Source: Saprospiraceae bacterium
GTDB lineage: Bacteria > Bacteroidota > Bacteroidia > Chitinophagales > Saprospiraceae
Assembly: GCA_027488135.1 (NCBI GenBank)
Contig: JAIYCH010000038.1
Location: 17,776-81,775 of the forward strand
DNA: 64,000 nt
Reading direction: 5' to 3'
In this document: one piece after another, positions 19,460-27,411 of the stretch
How the letters are laid out: each line of letters starts with the position of its first letter
How positions within the stretch are numbered: the first letter of the stretch is position 1
Notes under the pieces: model-generated
The model's database searches: none
What the model was told of the DNA's origin: nothing
The model's input: the letters and a program-made list of their open reading frames with translations, nothing else
Position numbers and translations under genes: made by a program

Positions 19460-20563
19460 TTATACCTCATTTACATCCATTAACTCGGTTATATTTTTTT
19501 GAACCCATATACGTGCTTCTTTATAATCTTTAAATAAGCAAAAAGGAATTTCACTTTTAAATTTATCCATTTCTCGCAACAATTTATTTTTTCCCCATAC
19601 CAAAGGAATATCTCTGATAAGAATTGCTTTTACCGTGTCAGGATATTCTTTTGCCAGCTTCTGATATAGAAAAAAGTCCTTTTCGCCACTATCTCCAACG
19701 AGAACAAAAGGAATAGTAGGAAAAAAAGACATTACGTGCTTTATCCATGCCAGTTTAGATTTAAATCTTTGGGAAGCACCCTTATCGAGGGTTGATAGGC
19801 CAAAATCCTTTAACAAAATAGGGCCTTTAGGAAAATGGCATCTATCTAGCCAGGTCAGCACAAAATCATAAAGCGTACGAGGCGTACTGGAAATATAAAA
19901 CACAAAGGTTTGCCAATCAGGATGTTCTTTCAATTGAGTGAGACGTTGAAAAAAGGCAGGCGCTCCGGGAATACCTCTTCGCTGTTCCAGATTTTTCAAA
20001 AAAGTATTATAGAGGACTTTCCAATAAAACAGTGATTTGACACCAGTAAGCAACAAAGTATCATCGATATCACTGATAACAATAAATTTTTGCTTGTTAG
20101 AAATGAACAAAATTTCCCCAGTCAGCGTCGATTTTTCAATAAAAAAATAATTCGCTGGTTTGACCTCAACCTCTAGATTTAACCAACAGGAACAGGAAGG
20201 ATAAAATGTCGATGGCCAGTTTATTTCCAGGGTAAAATAACCCGCAGAATTTGAGGTTGTTAAAAAAGTATGATTTAGTATGGAGATTTCACAAGGAATA
20301 TCGGGAATTCTTGTATTAAAAATTCTTTTTATTGTGTCAAAAAGATGTTCTAAAGGAGAGGCTTCCGGATTATTTTTAATGTGCCTATATCTTGAAATTC
20401 TTCCTTGAATAAAAAGCTTATCTTGTGAGGCGTACCCTCTAAATGTAGTACCATAAATCATTTTATTTTTATAACCCGCTAATAAACGCCAACAAAACAG
20501 ACGAAAGCTGGTTACATAATAACTGAATCTTGCAAGAAAGAAGGTTTTGTTTAGTTTATTCAA
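19460..20563 (-). CDS. App1-family phosphatase (DUF2183)
   Basis: Protein of 367 residues whose C-terminal half matches the App1/DUF2183 catalytic domain of the HAD superfamily. The nucleophile motif is Asp165-x-Asp167-Asp168-Thr169 (VISDIDDTLLLTG), with ISSTPRTLYDFVLTWL, LKDFGL and FVLVGDSGEKDFFLY as motifs II to IV. Yeast App1 is a Mg-dependent phosphatidate phosphatase, so a lipid phosphatase role is likely but unproven here. The N-terminal ~160 residues include a beta-rich domain with FRGYASQDKLFIQGR, often found before the catalytic part. There is no signal peptide. Convergent with the small barrel gene. Confidence 0.85.
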   Translation of the reverse strand: MNKLNKTFFLARFSYYVTSFRLFCWRLLAGYKNKMIYGTTFRGYASQDKLFIQGRISRYRHIKNNPEASPLEHLFDTIKRIFNTRIPDIPCEISILNHTFLTTSNSAGYFTLEINWPSTFYPSCSCWLNLEVEVKPANYFFIEKSTLTGEILFISNKQKFIVISDIDDTLLLTGVKSLFYWKVLYNTFLKNLEQRRGIPGAPAFFQRLTQLKEHPDWQTFVFYISSTPRTLYDFVLTWLDRCHFPKGPILLKDFGLSTLDKGASQRFKSKLAWIKHVMSFFPTIPFVLVGDSGEKDFFLYQKLAKEYPDTVKAILIRDIPLVWGKNKLLREMDKFKSEIPFCLFKDYKEARIWVQKNITELMDVNEV

Positions 20564-20674
20564 AGGTAAAATGATTTATCAGGGAAATATTTTACAAATA
20601 TCTAATCTTCATTCAAAAATAGAGTTTAATTAATTATTTTATGCTAAATTACGGCAGAGATTCTGAATTATTGT

Positions 20675-21214
20675 ATGGCTATTTTATTATATCAGGGAAA
20701 TAACGGGCAAAAACAGGCGGAGGGAGGACCCTTCAGCACGATAGATAGTTTAATTTCAAGGATGTACCAGGTTATTTCTATTGAGTCTGCTGAAAGCAGA
20801 AACTGGGATGTATTCAGAAAACTTTTTCGTTCTGAAGCCAGGATTAATGCCCTGGGTAAAGACCAACGAGGTGAGGAAAGATTTATTTCGCTTACGGTAG
20901 AAGATTATATAAGAGGTGCAGAGGCAAGTTTTCAGAAACAGCGTCTTAACGAGCAAGAAATTGGAAGGGTTGTCGAAGAATACGGAGACATGGTACATGT
21001 TTTTAGTTCTTATGAAACAAAAGATGCAACCAACGAAAGAATTTTACAGCGAGGTATTAATAGCATTCAACTTATATACAGAGAAGAGAGATATTGGATA
21101 GTTTCCTTGTTATTCAACCCTGAAACAAAAGAAAACCCAATAACTGAGAGACACTTATTTCCAAAGGAAATAGCAAAGCCGGTAAAGACACGAAAGCCTA
21201 TTTATCAAAAATAG
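20675..21214 (+). CDS. NTF2-like (SnoaL-type) protein
   Basis: A 179-residue protein with the pattern of NTF2/SnoaL-like domains: an N-terminal helix pair (SLISRMYQVISIES, WDVFRKLF), then SLTVEDYIRGAEASF, and C-terminal strands ending INSIQLIYREERYWIVSLLF. The fold is used for binding small ligands or catalysis, but no active-site residues can be named, so the function is unknown. No signal peptide is visible from the ATG at 20675. Its 3' end overlaps the 3' end of ftsY on the other strand by 17 bases. Confidence 0.7.
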   Translation: MAILLYQGNNGQKQAEGGPFSTIDSLISRMYQVISIESAESRNWDVFRKLFRSEARINALGKDQRGEERFISLTVEDYIRGAEASFQKQRLNEQEIGRVVEEYGDMVHVFSSYETKDATNERILQRGINSIQLIYREERYWIVSLLFNPETKENPITERHLFPKEIAKPVKTRKPIYQK

Positions 21215-22154
21215 CATCGACATAATCGCGTTTTCTAAAAACTTGTAATTGGTGCATTCCTTCGCCCACACCAATAAATCGGATGGGTATTTTAAACTGG
21301 TCAGAAATACCAATGGCTACCCCTCCTTTTGCTGTACCGTCAAGTTTAGTTAAAATTAAACCAGAAACATCGGTAGCTTCTGTAAAATGTTTAGCTTGTT
21401 CGAAGGCATTTTGCCCGGTAGTAGCATCGAGAACGAGAATAACCTCATTGGGTGCTGAGGCTAATTTTTTAGTCACAGACCGTTTTATTTTAGAAAGTTC
21501 GTTCATCAGATTGACCTTCGTGTGTAATCTGCCAGCTGTGTCAATAATAGCAATATCACAATTATTTTCTATGGCATACTGGACTGTTTCGTAAGCGACG
21601 GCGGCGGGATCAGCATTCATCCCTTTTCCATAAAAATGACAAGAGACCCTTTCCGACCATATTTTAAGCTGATCGACGGCTGCAGCTCTAAAAGTATCAG
21701 CGGCGCCTAAGACCACATTGAAGCCTGCCTCTTTAAACTGGAAGGCCAACTTACCAATAGACGTAGTTTTACCCACACCATTTACGCCAACTACAAGAAT
21801 AACATAAGGTTTAACTTCTTTTGGCAGAGCGAAGAAATCGACATCTGTTGTATTATTTTCAGCGAGCAAAGCCACCATTTCACCTCTCAACATCTCATTT
21901 AGCTCACTGGCATTGATATATTTTGAGGTGGAGACCTTTTGTTGAACTCTTTGAATAATTTTATTTGTTGTTTCGAGACCCACATCAGAGGACATAAGAA
22001 TGGCTTCTAACTCATCCAGGAAATCGTCATCGACAGAAGACTTACCGACAACAAGCCGAGAAAGGCGACCGAGCAGGGACTCTCTTGTCTTCTCCAGACC
22101 TTTGTTAAGGTCCTCCTTTTCCTTTTTCCCAAAAAACCTATTTAGAATAGACAT
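21198..22154 (-). CDS. ftsY: Signal recognition particle receptor
   Basis: SRP receptor GTPase that docks ribosome-nascent-chain-SRP complexes to the inner membrane. It has 318 residues: a short N-terminal extension, the helical N domain (~25-100) and the G domain. The GTPase motifs are GVNGVGKTTSIGKLAFQFK (G1), AADTFRAAAVDQL, IDTAGRLH (G3), LVLDATTGQNAF, LTKLDGTAKGG (G4) and the closing IPIRFIGVGEG element. The long acidic A domain of E. coli FtsY is absent, as in most bacteria. It follows rpmB, rpmG and the DUF4295 gene, a conserved Bacteroidota arrangement. Confidence 0.97.
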   Translation of the reverse strand: MSILNRFFGKKEKEDLNKGLEKTRESLLGRLSRLVVGKSSVDDDFLDELEAILMSSDVGLETTNKIIQRVQQKVSTSKYINASELNEMLRGEMVALLAENNTTDVDFFALPKEVKPYVILVVGVNGVGKTTSIGKLAFQFKEAGFNVVLGAADTFRAAAVDQLKIWSERVSCHFYGKGMNADPAAVAYETVQYAIENNCDIAIIDTAGRLHTKVNLMNELSKIKRSVTKKLASAPNEVILVLDATTGQNAFEQAKHFTEATDVSGLILTKLDGTAKGGVAIGISDQFKIPIRFIGVGEGMHQLQVFRKRDYVDAIFDK

Positions 22155-22182
22155 CAGAACAAAATTATATCAAATGAAACAA

Positions 22183-22217
22183 AAGGGGACTCTTCTTTAA
22201 TAAAGAAAAGTCCCCTT
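22183..22217 (-). terminator. Hairpin between the DUF4295 gene and ftsY
   Basis: Long stem (AAGGGGACT pairs with AGTCCCCTT and continues inward with TTCTTT/AAAGAA). On the minus strand it is followed by TTTTGTTTC. It may end or attenuate the ribosomal-protein transcript before ftsY. Confidence 0.65.
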
Positions 22218-22239
22218 CAAAAAATGATTCGTTAAAAGA

Positions 22240-22416
22240 TTATTTCTGTTTAGCCAGAAACTCGTCCTTTTTATCTTTGTGAATCATTGATTCTTTATAG
22301 CTGTAATTGCCAGTCTTAGGGTCTTTGACACTAACGACGATTTTAACATAATCACGACCGGAACCTACGTTTGCGGCACGTTGAGCAACCCTGGCGTTTT
22401 TAGAAACTTTTGCCAT
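22240..22416 (-). CDS. DUF4295 small basic protein of the L28-L33 cluster
   Basis: A 58-residue Lys-rich protein starting MAKVSKNARVAQRAAN and containing VKIVVSVKDPKTGNYSYKE, which matches the small DUF4295 family found in Bacteroidota directly after rpmG. The function is unknown; the constant place between ribosomal proteins and ftsY suggests a ribosome-associated role (inference). It starts 28 bases after rpmG. Confidence 0.93.
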   Translation of the reverse strand: MAKVSKNARVAQRAANVGSGRDYVKIVVSVKDPKTGNYSYKESMIHKDKKDEFLAKQK

Positions 22417-22443
22417 GACAGGATGATTTTAAAAATCCAAAAA

Positions 22444-22632
22444 TTATTTAATTTCTCTGTGAACAGTTACTCTTTTAAGAATAGAGTTATATTTCTTTAA
22501 CTCTAATCTATCAGGCGTATTTTTTCTGTTCTTTTGGGTCACATACCTTGATGTACCCGGAAGACCTGATTTTTTGTGTTCGGTACACTCCAAAATAATT
22601 TGGATACGATTACCTTTACTTTTCTTTGCCAT
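22444..22632 (-). CDS. rpmG: 50S ribosomal protein L33
   Basis: 62-residue L33 with [37 protein letters not shown] and the C-terminal Lys/Arg-rich strand. Only one of the paired zinc-type cysteines is present, so this is the Zn-independent form. Second gene of the rpmB-rpmG-DUF4295-ftsY run. Confidence 0.97.
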   Translation of the reverse strand: MAKKSKGNRIQIILECTEHKKSGLPGTSRYVTQKNRKNTPDRLELKKYNSILKRVTVHREIK

Positions 22633-22651
22633 GATGGTTAATTATAAAGAC

Positions 22652-22900
22652 TTAGAGCGTTACCCCTGTGTCAAATCCTTTTTTAGCACACATCTGAAGA
22701 TATAGATGAATACCGTATTTATCAATATTACGTAGTGCAGAAGTGCTAATACGTAATGTAACCCATTCACCCGTTTCTGGTATAAAGAAACGTTTTTTCT
22801 GCAGGTTAGGAAGGAAACGACGCTTAGTCTTCCTATTTGAGTGCGATACATTGTTGCCGACGATTGGTCTCTTACCTGTCAGCTGACAAACTTTTGACAT
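22652..22900 (-). CDS. rpmB: 50S ribosomal protein L28
   Basis: 82-residue L28 with the family start [20 protein letters not shown], then [19 protein letters not shown], and the C-terminal strand [17 protein letters not shown]. First gene of the cluster; tRNA-Arg lies 32 bases upstream on the same strand. Confidence 0.97.
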   Translation of the reverse strand: MSKVCQLTGKRPIVGNNVSHSNRKTKRRFLPNLQKKRFFIPETGEWVTLRISTSALRNIDKYGIHLYLQMCAKKGFDTGVTL

Positions 22901-22932
22901 AATTGCATTTATTTAAAGCTCTGCAAAAAGGG

Positions 22933-23006
22933 TGACTCCGTCAAGACTCGAACTTGAAACCTTCTGATCCGTAGTCAGATGCTCTATCCAATTAAGCTAC
23001 GGAGCC
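22933..23006 (-). tRNA. tRNA-Arg (anticodon ACG)
   Basis: 74-nt cloverleaf on the minus strand. The acceptor stem GGCTCCG pairs with CGGAGTC, with A as discriminator. The anticodon stem-loop is TCTGA-CTACGGA-TCAGA with anticodon ACG, and the T loop is TTCGAGT. ACG is normally edited to ICG and reads CGU, CGC and CGA. No CCA is encoded. Confidence 0.95.
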
Positions 23007-23102
23007 TTGCCATTTGCTTTAGCGGTTGCAAATATAAACCGTTTTTTTATTTTCTAAAAGAAAAATACAAATTTAGGAAATAAAATATTCGTAGAAAAGG
23101 TT

Positions 23103-24734
23103 TTACTGCCCCTGAACAATAAAAGTAGCCTGTTGAATATTAAAAACACCTGGAGAAAAAACCCAGTAGTTTCCTGGTTTCCAGCCATTTGTTATCACTC
23201 TGGCCCGGTTTACTCCCTCTGGCATGAAAATCTGCTTTACTTGTTGTCCAATGGCATTATAGATAGATAAAAGACTGGTTTCATTTTCAGGCTTCGCTAT
23301 TTCAATATATATTTCGTCAATGCTCGGGTTAGGGTAAACCAGTAACTTGCCCGTTGCCATCTCTGGCTTCTTCTCCGGATAGATATCCAATAACTTCAAC
23401 GCACTACTAAAAACATTAAGCCTGCCCCCTGTGGAGGTTAAAGATACTAGAGAAGGCACTTTATCTACATTATTTAGCAATAAATTTCTAATTTTCATAG
23501 CGGTCTGTGCCGGAAAAGCCATAGCATCTTCAGCGAGTTTCTGGCGGGGAATACTATAAAGAAGTGCTATAGCGCCTGCCAGGTGAGGCGCTGCGGCAGA
23601 ATTTCCATGAAAAGCGCCATATTCATTGTTATTCCTGGTAGAAAAAGAATTTTGCCCCGGAGCGCCCATATCTATGGAAACGGCACCAAATGCAGATCCG
23701 GCATATCGCTCATCTTTTGGATTAGTATTCAGAACGGTCATTAAATAATCGCTTTTACATGTGGTAGGCATGTCCCCCACTTCATCTACATTCCATGGAT
23801 TATTCGCAGCTCCAGCAGCTGATAAAATACCCGCCGTACCAAGACGGTCATACATTTCACCCCATAGAGGTTGATCCACACATTTAATTTTATTTACACC
23901 AAATGAGGCATTCGTAGTGACCACAAAAGCACCCTGCTTCCCTTTGGTTCTGTTATATCGTTCCCTTTGCTCTATAATATAATCATAAGCGGCAATAATA
24001 TCACTTACCAACCGAGTTTCAAAAACCATCAATTTAACGTGCCAGTTCATACCTGAGATTCCCTTTCCGTTATTTCCCTTTGCCCCAATAATACCCGCTA
24101 CGGAGCTCCCATGATTGTCAGCAATATGCATTGCATTTTGATTTACAAAATTCCAACCTGTGATATCATCAATATAGCCATTTTGGTCATTATCTATTTT
24201 ATCCCCGGGTTTTTCCCCTTTGTTAATCCATATATTCCCCTTCAAATCTTCATGATTAATATCGAAGCCAGTGTCGAGAATAGCCACCACAATGGTATCA
24301 CCTAAAGCGGAAACGCCACCTTTGGTTATTTCCCACACTTTCTCTGTTCCAATACTAAACAGACCCCATTGTGATGCTAAATTTGGATCATCCGGCATAT
24401 CACCTCTGGACTCAACAGAGATATCAAAACAGGCATATTCAACTTGAGGGTCTTTTTTAATTTCCTCTAACAAATTAATAGCATTCACCGTTAGCGTATC
24501 ATAACCAATCAAGTTGATATTAGCTGCTTTACTCAATTTTTTTTCTAACCAAATACCTCCACCATCTCTTGAGTAAGTTTGAAATCCTACCATGAAATTT
24601 TCCGGAACTACTTGTGGTTTGAATTTAACCAACAGTTGCCCAAGGGTAACGGTCGATTCCTTTTGCGCTAAAATAGTTAGCGCCGGAATCATTAATAAAG
24701 TTAGGAGGTAGATTTTAATTTTCATGATTTTCAT
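23103..24734 (-). CDS. Secreted subtilisin-like serine protease (S8) with T9SS type A tail
   Basis: Extracellular protease of 543 residues. The catalytic triad is visible: Asp154 in VVAILDTGFDINH, His208 in DNHGSSVAGIIGA and Ser379 in HGNSAAAPHLAG, where the usual GTS is GNS. The insert IDNDQNGYIDDITGWNF is a metal-binding loop common in Bacteroidota subtilases. A prodomain occupies ~28-110. The last ~80 residues (VYPNPSIDEIYIEI start, KPGNYWVF near the end) are a type A sorting domain. I used the Met at 24734; Mets at 24725 and 24749 are also possible and all precede the same signal peptide (YLLTLLMIPALTILAQ). Confidence 0.92.
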   Translation of the reverse strand: MKIMKIKIYLLTLLMIPALTILAQKESTVTLGQLLVKFKPQVVPENFMVGFQTYSRDGGGIWLEKKLSKAANINLIGYDTLTVNAINLLEEIKKDPQVEYACFDISVESRGDMPDDPNLASQWGLFSIGTEKVWEITKGGVSALGDTIVVAILDTGFDINHEDLKGNIWINKGEKPGDKIDNDQNGYIDDITGWNFVNQNAMHIADNHGSSVAGIIGAKGNNGKGISGMNWHVKLMVFETRLVSDIIAAYDYIIEQRERYNRTKGKQGAFVVTTNASFGVNKIKCVDQPLWGEMYDRLGTAGILSAAGAANNPWNVDEVGDMPTTCKSDYLMTVLNTNPKDERYAGSAFGAVSIDMGAPGQNSFSTRNNNEYGAFHGNSAAAPHLAGAIALLYSIPRQKLAEDAMAFPAQTAMKIRNLLLNNVDKVPSLVSLTSTGGRLNVFSSALKLLDIYPEKKPEMATGKLLVYPNPSIDEIYIEIAKPENETSLLSIYNAIGQQVKQIFMPEGVNRARVITNGWKPGNYWVFSPGVFNIQQATFIVQGQ

Positions 24735-25005
24735 TTTACCTGAATGCATGAAACGGTTTATTCCGGTTCACGCTTTGGGTAAAGCAAATCATAAGCCAAA
24801 TTTAAATTGAATAGCCTTATTAAACGCTGAAATTCAATACATTATAGTAAAATAATTTATAATATGTTCTCGTTAAATATTGACTTTGTAATTTTTATAC
24901 TTACCATTTTTATTTAATGTGTTCTTTAAAATAAATCATATTTTTATTTTTATTAATTGAAAAATGGAGGAATATAAAAAGGAGGGCTATCTAAAAATCC
25001 CATCA

Positions 25006-25124
25006 TGCCCCTGGCGGATAAATTTCCCCATTGTAACATTGTGCCCTTGGCGGCAAAAATTCCCCAATATCCCATTATGCCACTTGCGGATAAATCCGAT
25101 AAACGTGTGACCCCTCTGGGGTCA
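25006..25124. repeat. 36-bp-period intergenic repeat array, locus 1
   Basis: Three units start at 25006, 25042 and 25078, exactly 36 bases apart. Each opens with TGCCCCTGGCGG or a near copy, and the first two continue to TTCCCCA. The array ends in the palindrome TGACCCC-TCT-GGGGTCA (25108-25124) and leads into the terminator behind the OmpA-family gene. Related units occur near 34366, 46311-46357 and 49911-49958. The rest of the intergenic gap (24735-25005) is AT-rich and shows nothing else I can name. Confidence 0.8.
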
Positions 25125-25140
25125 TTTATATTTGCCATAA

Positions 25141-25178
25141 AAAAAGAGAGGCTATCTTTTGGGACAGCCTCTCTTTTT
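25141..25178. terminator. Terminator with GAGGCTATCT stem, downstream of the OmpA-family gene
   Basis: 13-bp stem (AAAAAGAGAGGCT with its complement, 12-base loop), flanked by A and T runs. On the minus strand it ends the OmpA-family transcript. The core GAGGCTATCTTTT recurs in the terminators at 34501 and 50014. Confidence 0.85.
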
Positions 25179-25198
25179 TTACAGGGTTTTTTACCTGA

Positions 25199-26893
25199 TT
25201 AATTACCAGCAGGAGCGGGCATATCTGTATCACCAGGTTTTGCCACCTGAAATTCAACACGACGATTCATGAAGCTGCTATTGGCCTCCACGATATTATC
25301 ATCTTTACCTTTATAATTTAAAACAAAACGATCACGAGAGATGCCTTGTTTATTTACAAAATAATCAATAGCGGCGTTCGCCCGTTGGAAAGAAAGTTTT
25401 TGATTAATATCTTCCCCGCCCGTTTTATCTGTATAACCTATAACCAACAACTTCATACCTCTATTTGATTTCATCATTCTGGCAATAGAAGATAAATTTC
25501 CAATATCCGAAGTACGTATATTGCTGCTAGACATTTCGAAGTGAATCATGGGAAGAAACCATTCTACGACGGCACCGCCACCGTAAGATCCACCCCCTGT
25601 TGCCTCACGCTGCTGAAAAGCTTGTTCCACGATTTCTTTTACTCTGGCTTCTGTCACACCACTACCTCCTGGACGTGGATTAGAACCACCGGGAGCAGAA
25701 CTGCCCCCAGTACCATTGCCATTTACAATAACACCATCGGCATCTACTTGTTCCCCTTCAAGAGGAGCATAAAAAGGTTGTTTATCTAAATAATCTGCAA
25801 CGCCATCTTTATCACTATCCAGGGTACGACCACGGGTATCAACCAAGGCATTCGGAGGCGTATTCAATTCTAAATCAAATTCATCTAAAACGCCATCATT
25901 ATCCGTATCTTGAATAGGAATTTTGCCACCTGTTCCTATATTCGTTTTAATACCTTCAATTTCTCTGATTACATTCTTTAAAGGACTGTTCCAAAAGGCA
26001 GGAGAATCACCTGTTTTATTACCTATAATATAATTAAGGCTAAGATTAGTAAATCCAATATAATCATTATAATCTGTTTGAGAAGCAGTAGGATTTTCTA
26101 AACCATTATCCCAACCATCCAACATGTCTCTTCTTTCGCCCATAGCCATCATTGTTTGATGTTCCAGCCCGATGCTAAGGTTGGGAGATACCCTGTAAGC
26201 CAGGTTAAGACCTACACCAGCATGAAAAGGATTATTGGAAAAATCAAATTTCTTCGTTGTAGTTTCAGCTTCTGTTGGTCTGGATAGGATGGTTCCATAC
26301 TTTTTTACCGTTGATGAGTTTGCACCACCGCCGACCATCAAATTTATGGCTAATTTTTTTTCTTTATCGGCGGAAGCCAAAGAATTAAGATTAATGAGAC
26401 CCCACATAGAACCTGACATCCAGGTAGAGGTAAATCCACGAAGCGATGGATTTAATCCGTCGGAATTACCTGCTGCTTTTCCATAAAGAAATTCTGCACG
26501 CAGTGAAAAAATATTATCTAAGGCAAACCTAAGGCTACCTGCGAAACCATAATTTGAAAATCCACCAAGGGTATCAGGAGAACCTCTTTTAATTTCACCT
26601 AATATCTGAAAAAGACCACCTCTTAAGCCAACTTCGAAGCCAGACCCAGGAGAATACCCTGCAGGTTTATCTGCTTCGGAATCTTCCGTCGCAGGAATCT
26701 CCGATTCCATTTCCGGAGCAACCTCCTCATTTTTCACCTTTGGGGGTTTGGCAGCTTTTTTCTCCTTCTTTGGTTTATCCTTTCCCTTTGCTTGTTGATC
26801 CCAAGGCATTATTTCATCTTCAGCAGTCTGGCTATTTGCAACAAAACTGGTTACTAGAAGGAAAAGTAACGAATAAAATATTTTCTTTAACAT
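25199..26893 (-). CDS. OmpA-family outer-membrane protein with TSP3 repeats
   Basis: Cell-envelope protein of 564 residues. Signal peptide 1-21 is followed by a Lys/Glu/Pro-rich low-complexity stretch (~30-70), a beta-barrel region (~85-310) rich in Gly and aromatic strands, thrombospondin type 3 calcium-binding motifs (DTDNDGVLDEFDLE, DSDKDGVADYLD; ~325-370), a Gly/Ser/Pro linker, and a C-terminal OmpA domain (~450-560). The OmpA domain has VIGYTDKTGGEDINQKLSFQRANA, the expected peptidoglycan-binding Asp and Arg positions. It likely tethers the outer membrane to peptidoglycan. It is transcribed alone, with its own terminator. Confidence 0.93.
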   Translation of the reverse strand: MLKKIFYSLLFLLVTSFVANSQTAEDEIMPWDQQAKGKDKPKKEKKAAKPPKVKNEEVAPEMESEIPATEDSEADKPAGYSPGSGFEVGLRGGLFQILGEIKRGSPDTLGGFSNYGFAGSLRFALDNIFSLRAEFLYGKAAGNSDGLNPSLRGFTSTWMSGSMWGLINLNSLASADKEKKLAINLMVGGGANSSTVKKYGTILSRPTEAETTTKKFDFSNNPFHAGVGLNLAYRVSPNLSIGLEHQTMMAMGERRDMLDGWDNGLENPTASQTDYNDYIGFTNLSLNYIIGNKTGDSPAFWNSPLKNVIREIEGIKTNIGTGGKIPIQDTDNDGVLDEFDLELNTPPNALVDTRGRTLDSDKDGVADYLDKQPFYAPLEGEQVDADGVIVNGNGTGGSSAPGGSNPRPGGSGVTEARVKEIVEQAFQQREATGGGSYGGGAVVEWFLPMIHFEMSSSNIRTSDIGNLSSIARMMKSNRGMKLLVIGYTDKTGGEDINQKLSFQRANAAIDYFVNKQGISRDRFVLNYKGKDDNIVEANSSFMNRRVEFQVAKPGDTDMPAPAGN

Positions 26894-27148
26894 GCTCCGA
26901 AAATTAATGAGGTGGTTCTAAATGTAGAATCTGGGAGGTTTATTTTCACGTTAAACACTTGATTTACACTTGAAAATTATTTCAAATTTATAAATAATTT
27001 GGTTAATATAAAACTATCTACTTTTTTTTCTAAAAAAACCCCCATTTAATTGATTATTAAACGCATTGAATTTAACATTATTTATGGTTGAAATTAAATT
27101 GATAATCATAGATAATCAACATGATAACAACCATTTAAACATAAACAG

Positions 27149-27220
27149 TGGTCTCGACAGGAATCGAACCTGTATCTCGGGTTCCGGAGACCCACGTAGT
27201 ATCCATTCTACTACGAGACC
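27149..27220 (-). tRNA. tRNA-Arg (anticodon CCG)
   Basis: 72-nt cloverleaf on the minus strand. The acceptor GGTCTCG pairs with CGAGACC, discriminator A. The D stem is GTAG/CTAC. The anticodon stem-loop is TGGGT-CTCCGGA-ACCCG, anticodon CCG. The T arm is CAGG-TTCGATT-CCTG. It reads CGG. No CCA is encoded. Confidence 0.95.
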
Positions 27221-27353
27221 TTTAATTATTTTGCAAATATATTTTATTTTATCTATTTCCTGTGGATTACTGACATATTAATGAGGTTAAAAAATAAAAT
27301 AGCGGTGTTTTTAGTCCTTTGGTAGAGTTATTTGGCACTTTGATTTAAAATAA

Positions 27354-27384
27354 TTTGGATATTAGAATAAATATACTTGCTTTG
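27354..27384 (+). promoter_or_regulatory. Putative promoter of the TonB-dependent receptor gene
   Basis: TTTG (27354-27357), a 19-base spacer and TTGCTTTG (27377-27384) resemble the Bacteroidota TTTG / TAnnTTTG arrangement with one mismatch in the -7 box. It ends 27 bases before the ATG at 27412. Confidence 0.5.
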
Positions 27385-27411
27385 TGTCATAAAATAAGTT
27401 AAACCAAAACT

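Noticed and set aside
25006..25124. CRISPR array
   Set aside because: The whole period is 36 bases with no room for separate spacers, the units are degenerate, and no cas gene is in the window.
24953..25202. Short frames on both strands across the repeat array at locus 1
   Set aside because: They arise because 36 is a multiple of 3, so the repeat yields a 12-residue pseudo-repeat. Locus 3 carries its frame in a different register and the peptides share no consistent sequence.
22933..27220. The two tRNA-Arg genes as an integration hot spot
   Set aside because: No integrase, no direct repeat of a tRNA 3' end, and no change in gene content between them.
27066..27281. 71-codon plus-strand frame
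   Set aside because: It covers the tRNA-Arg(CCG) gene in antisense and has no protein features.
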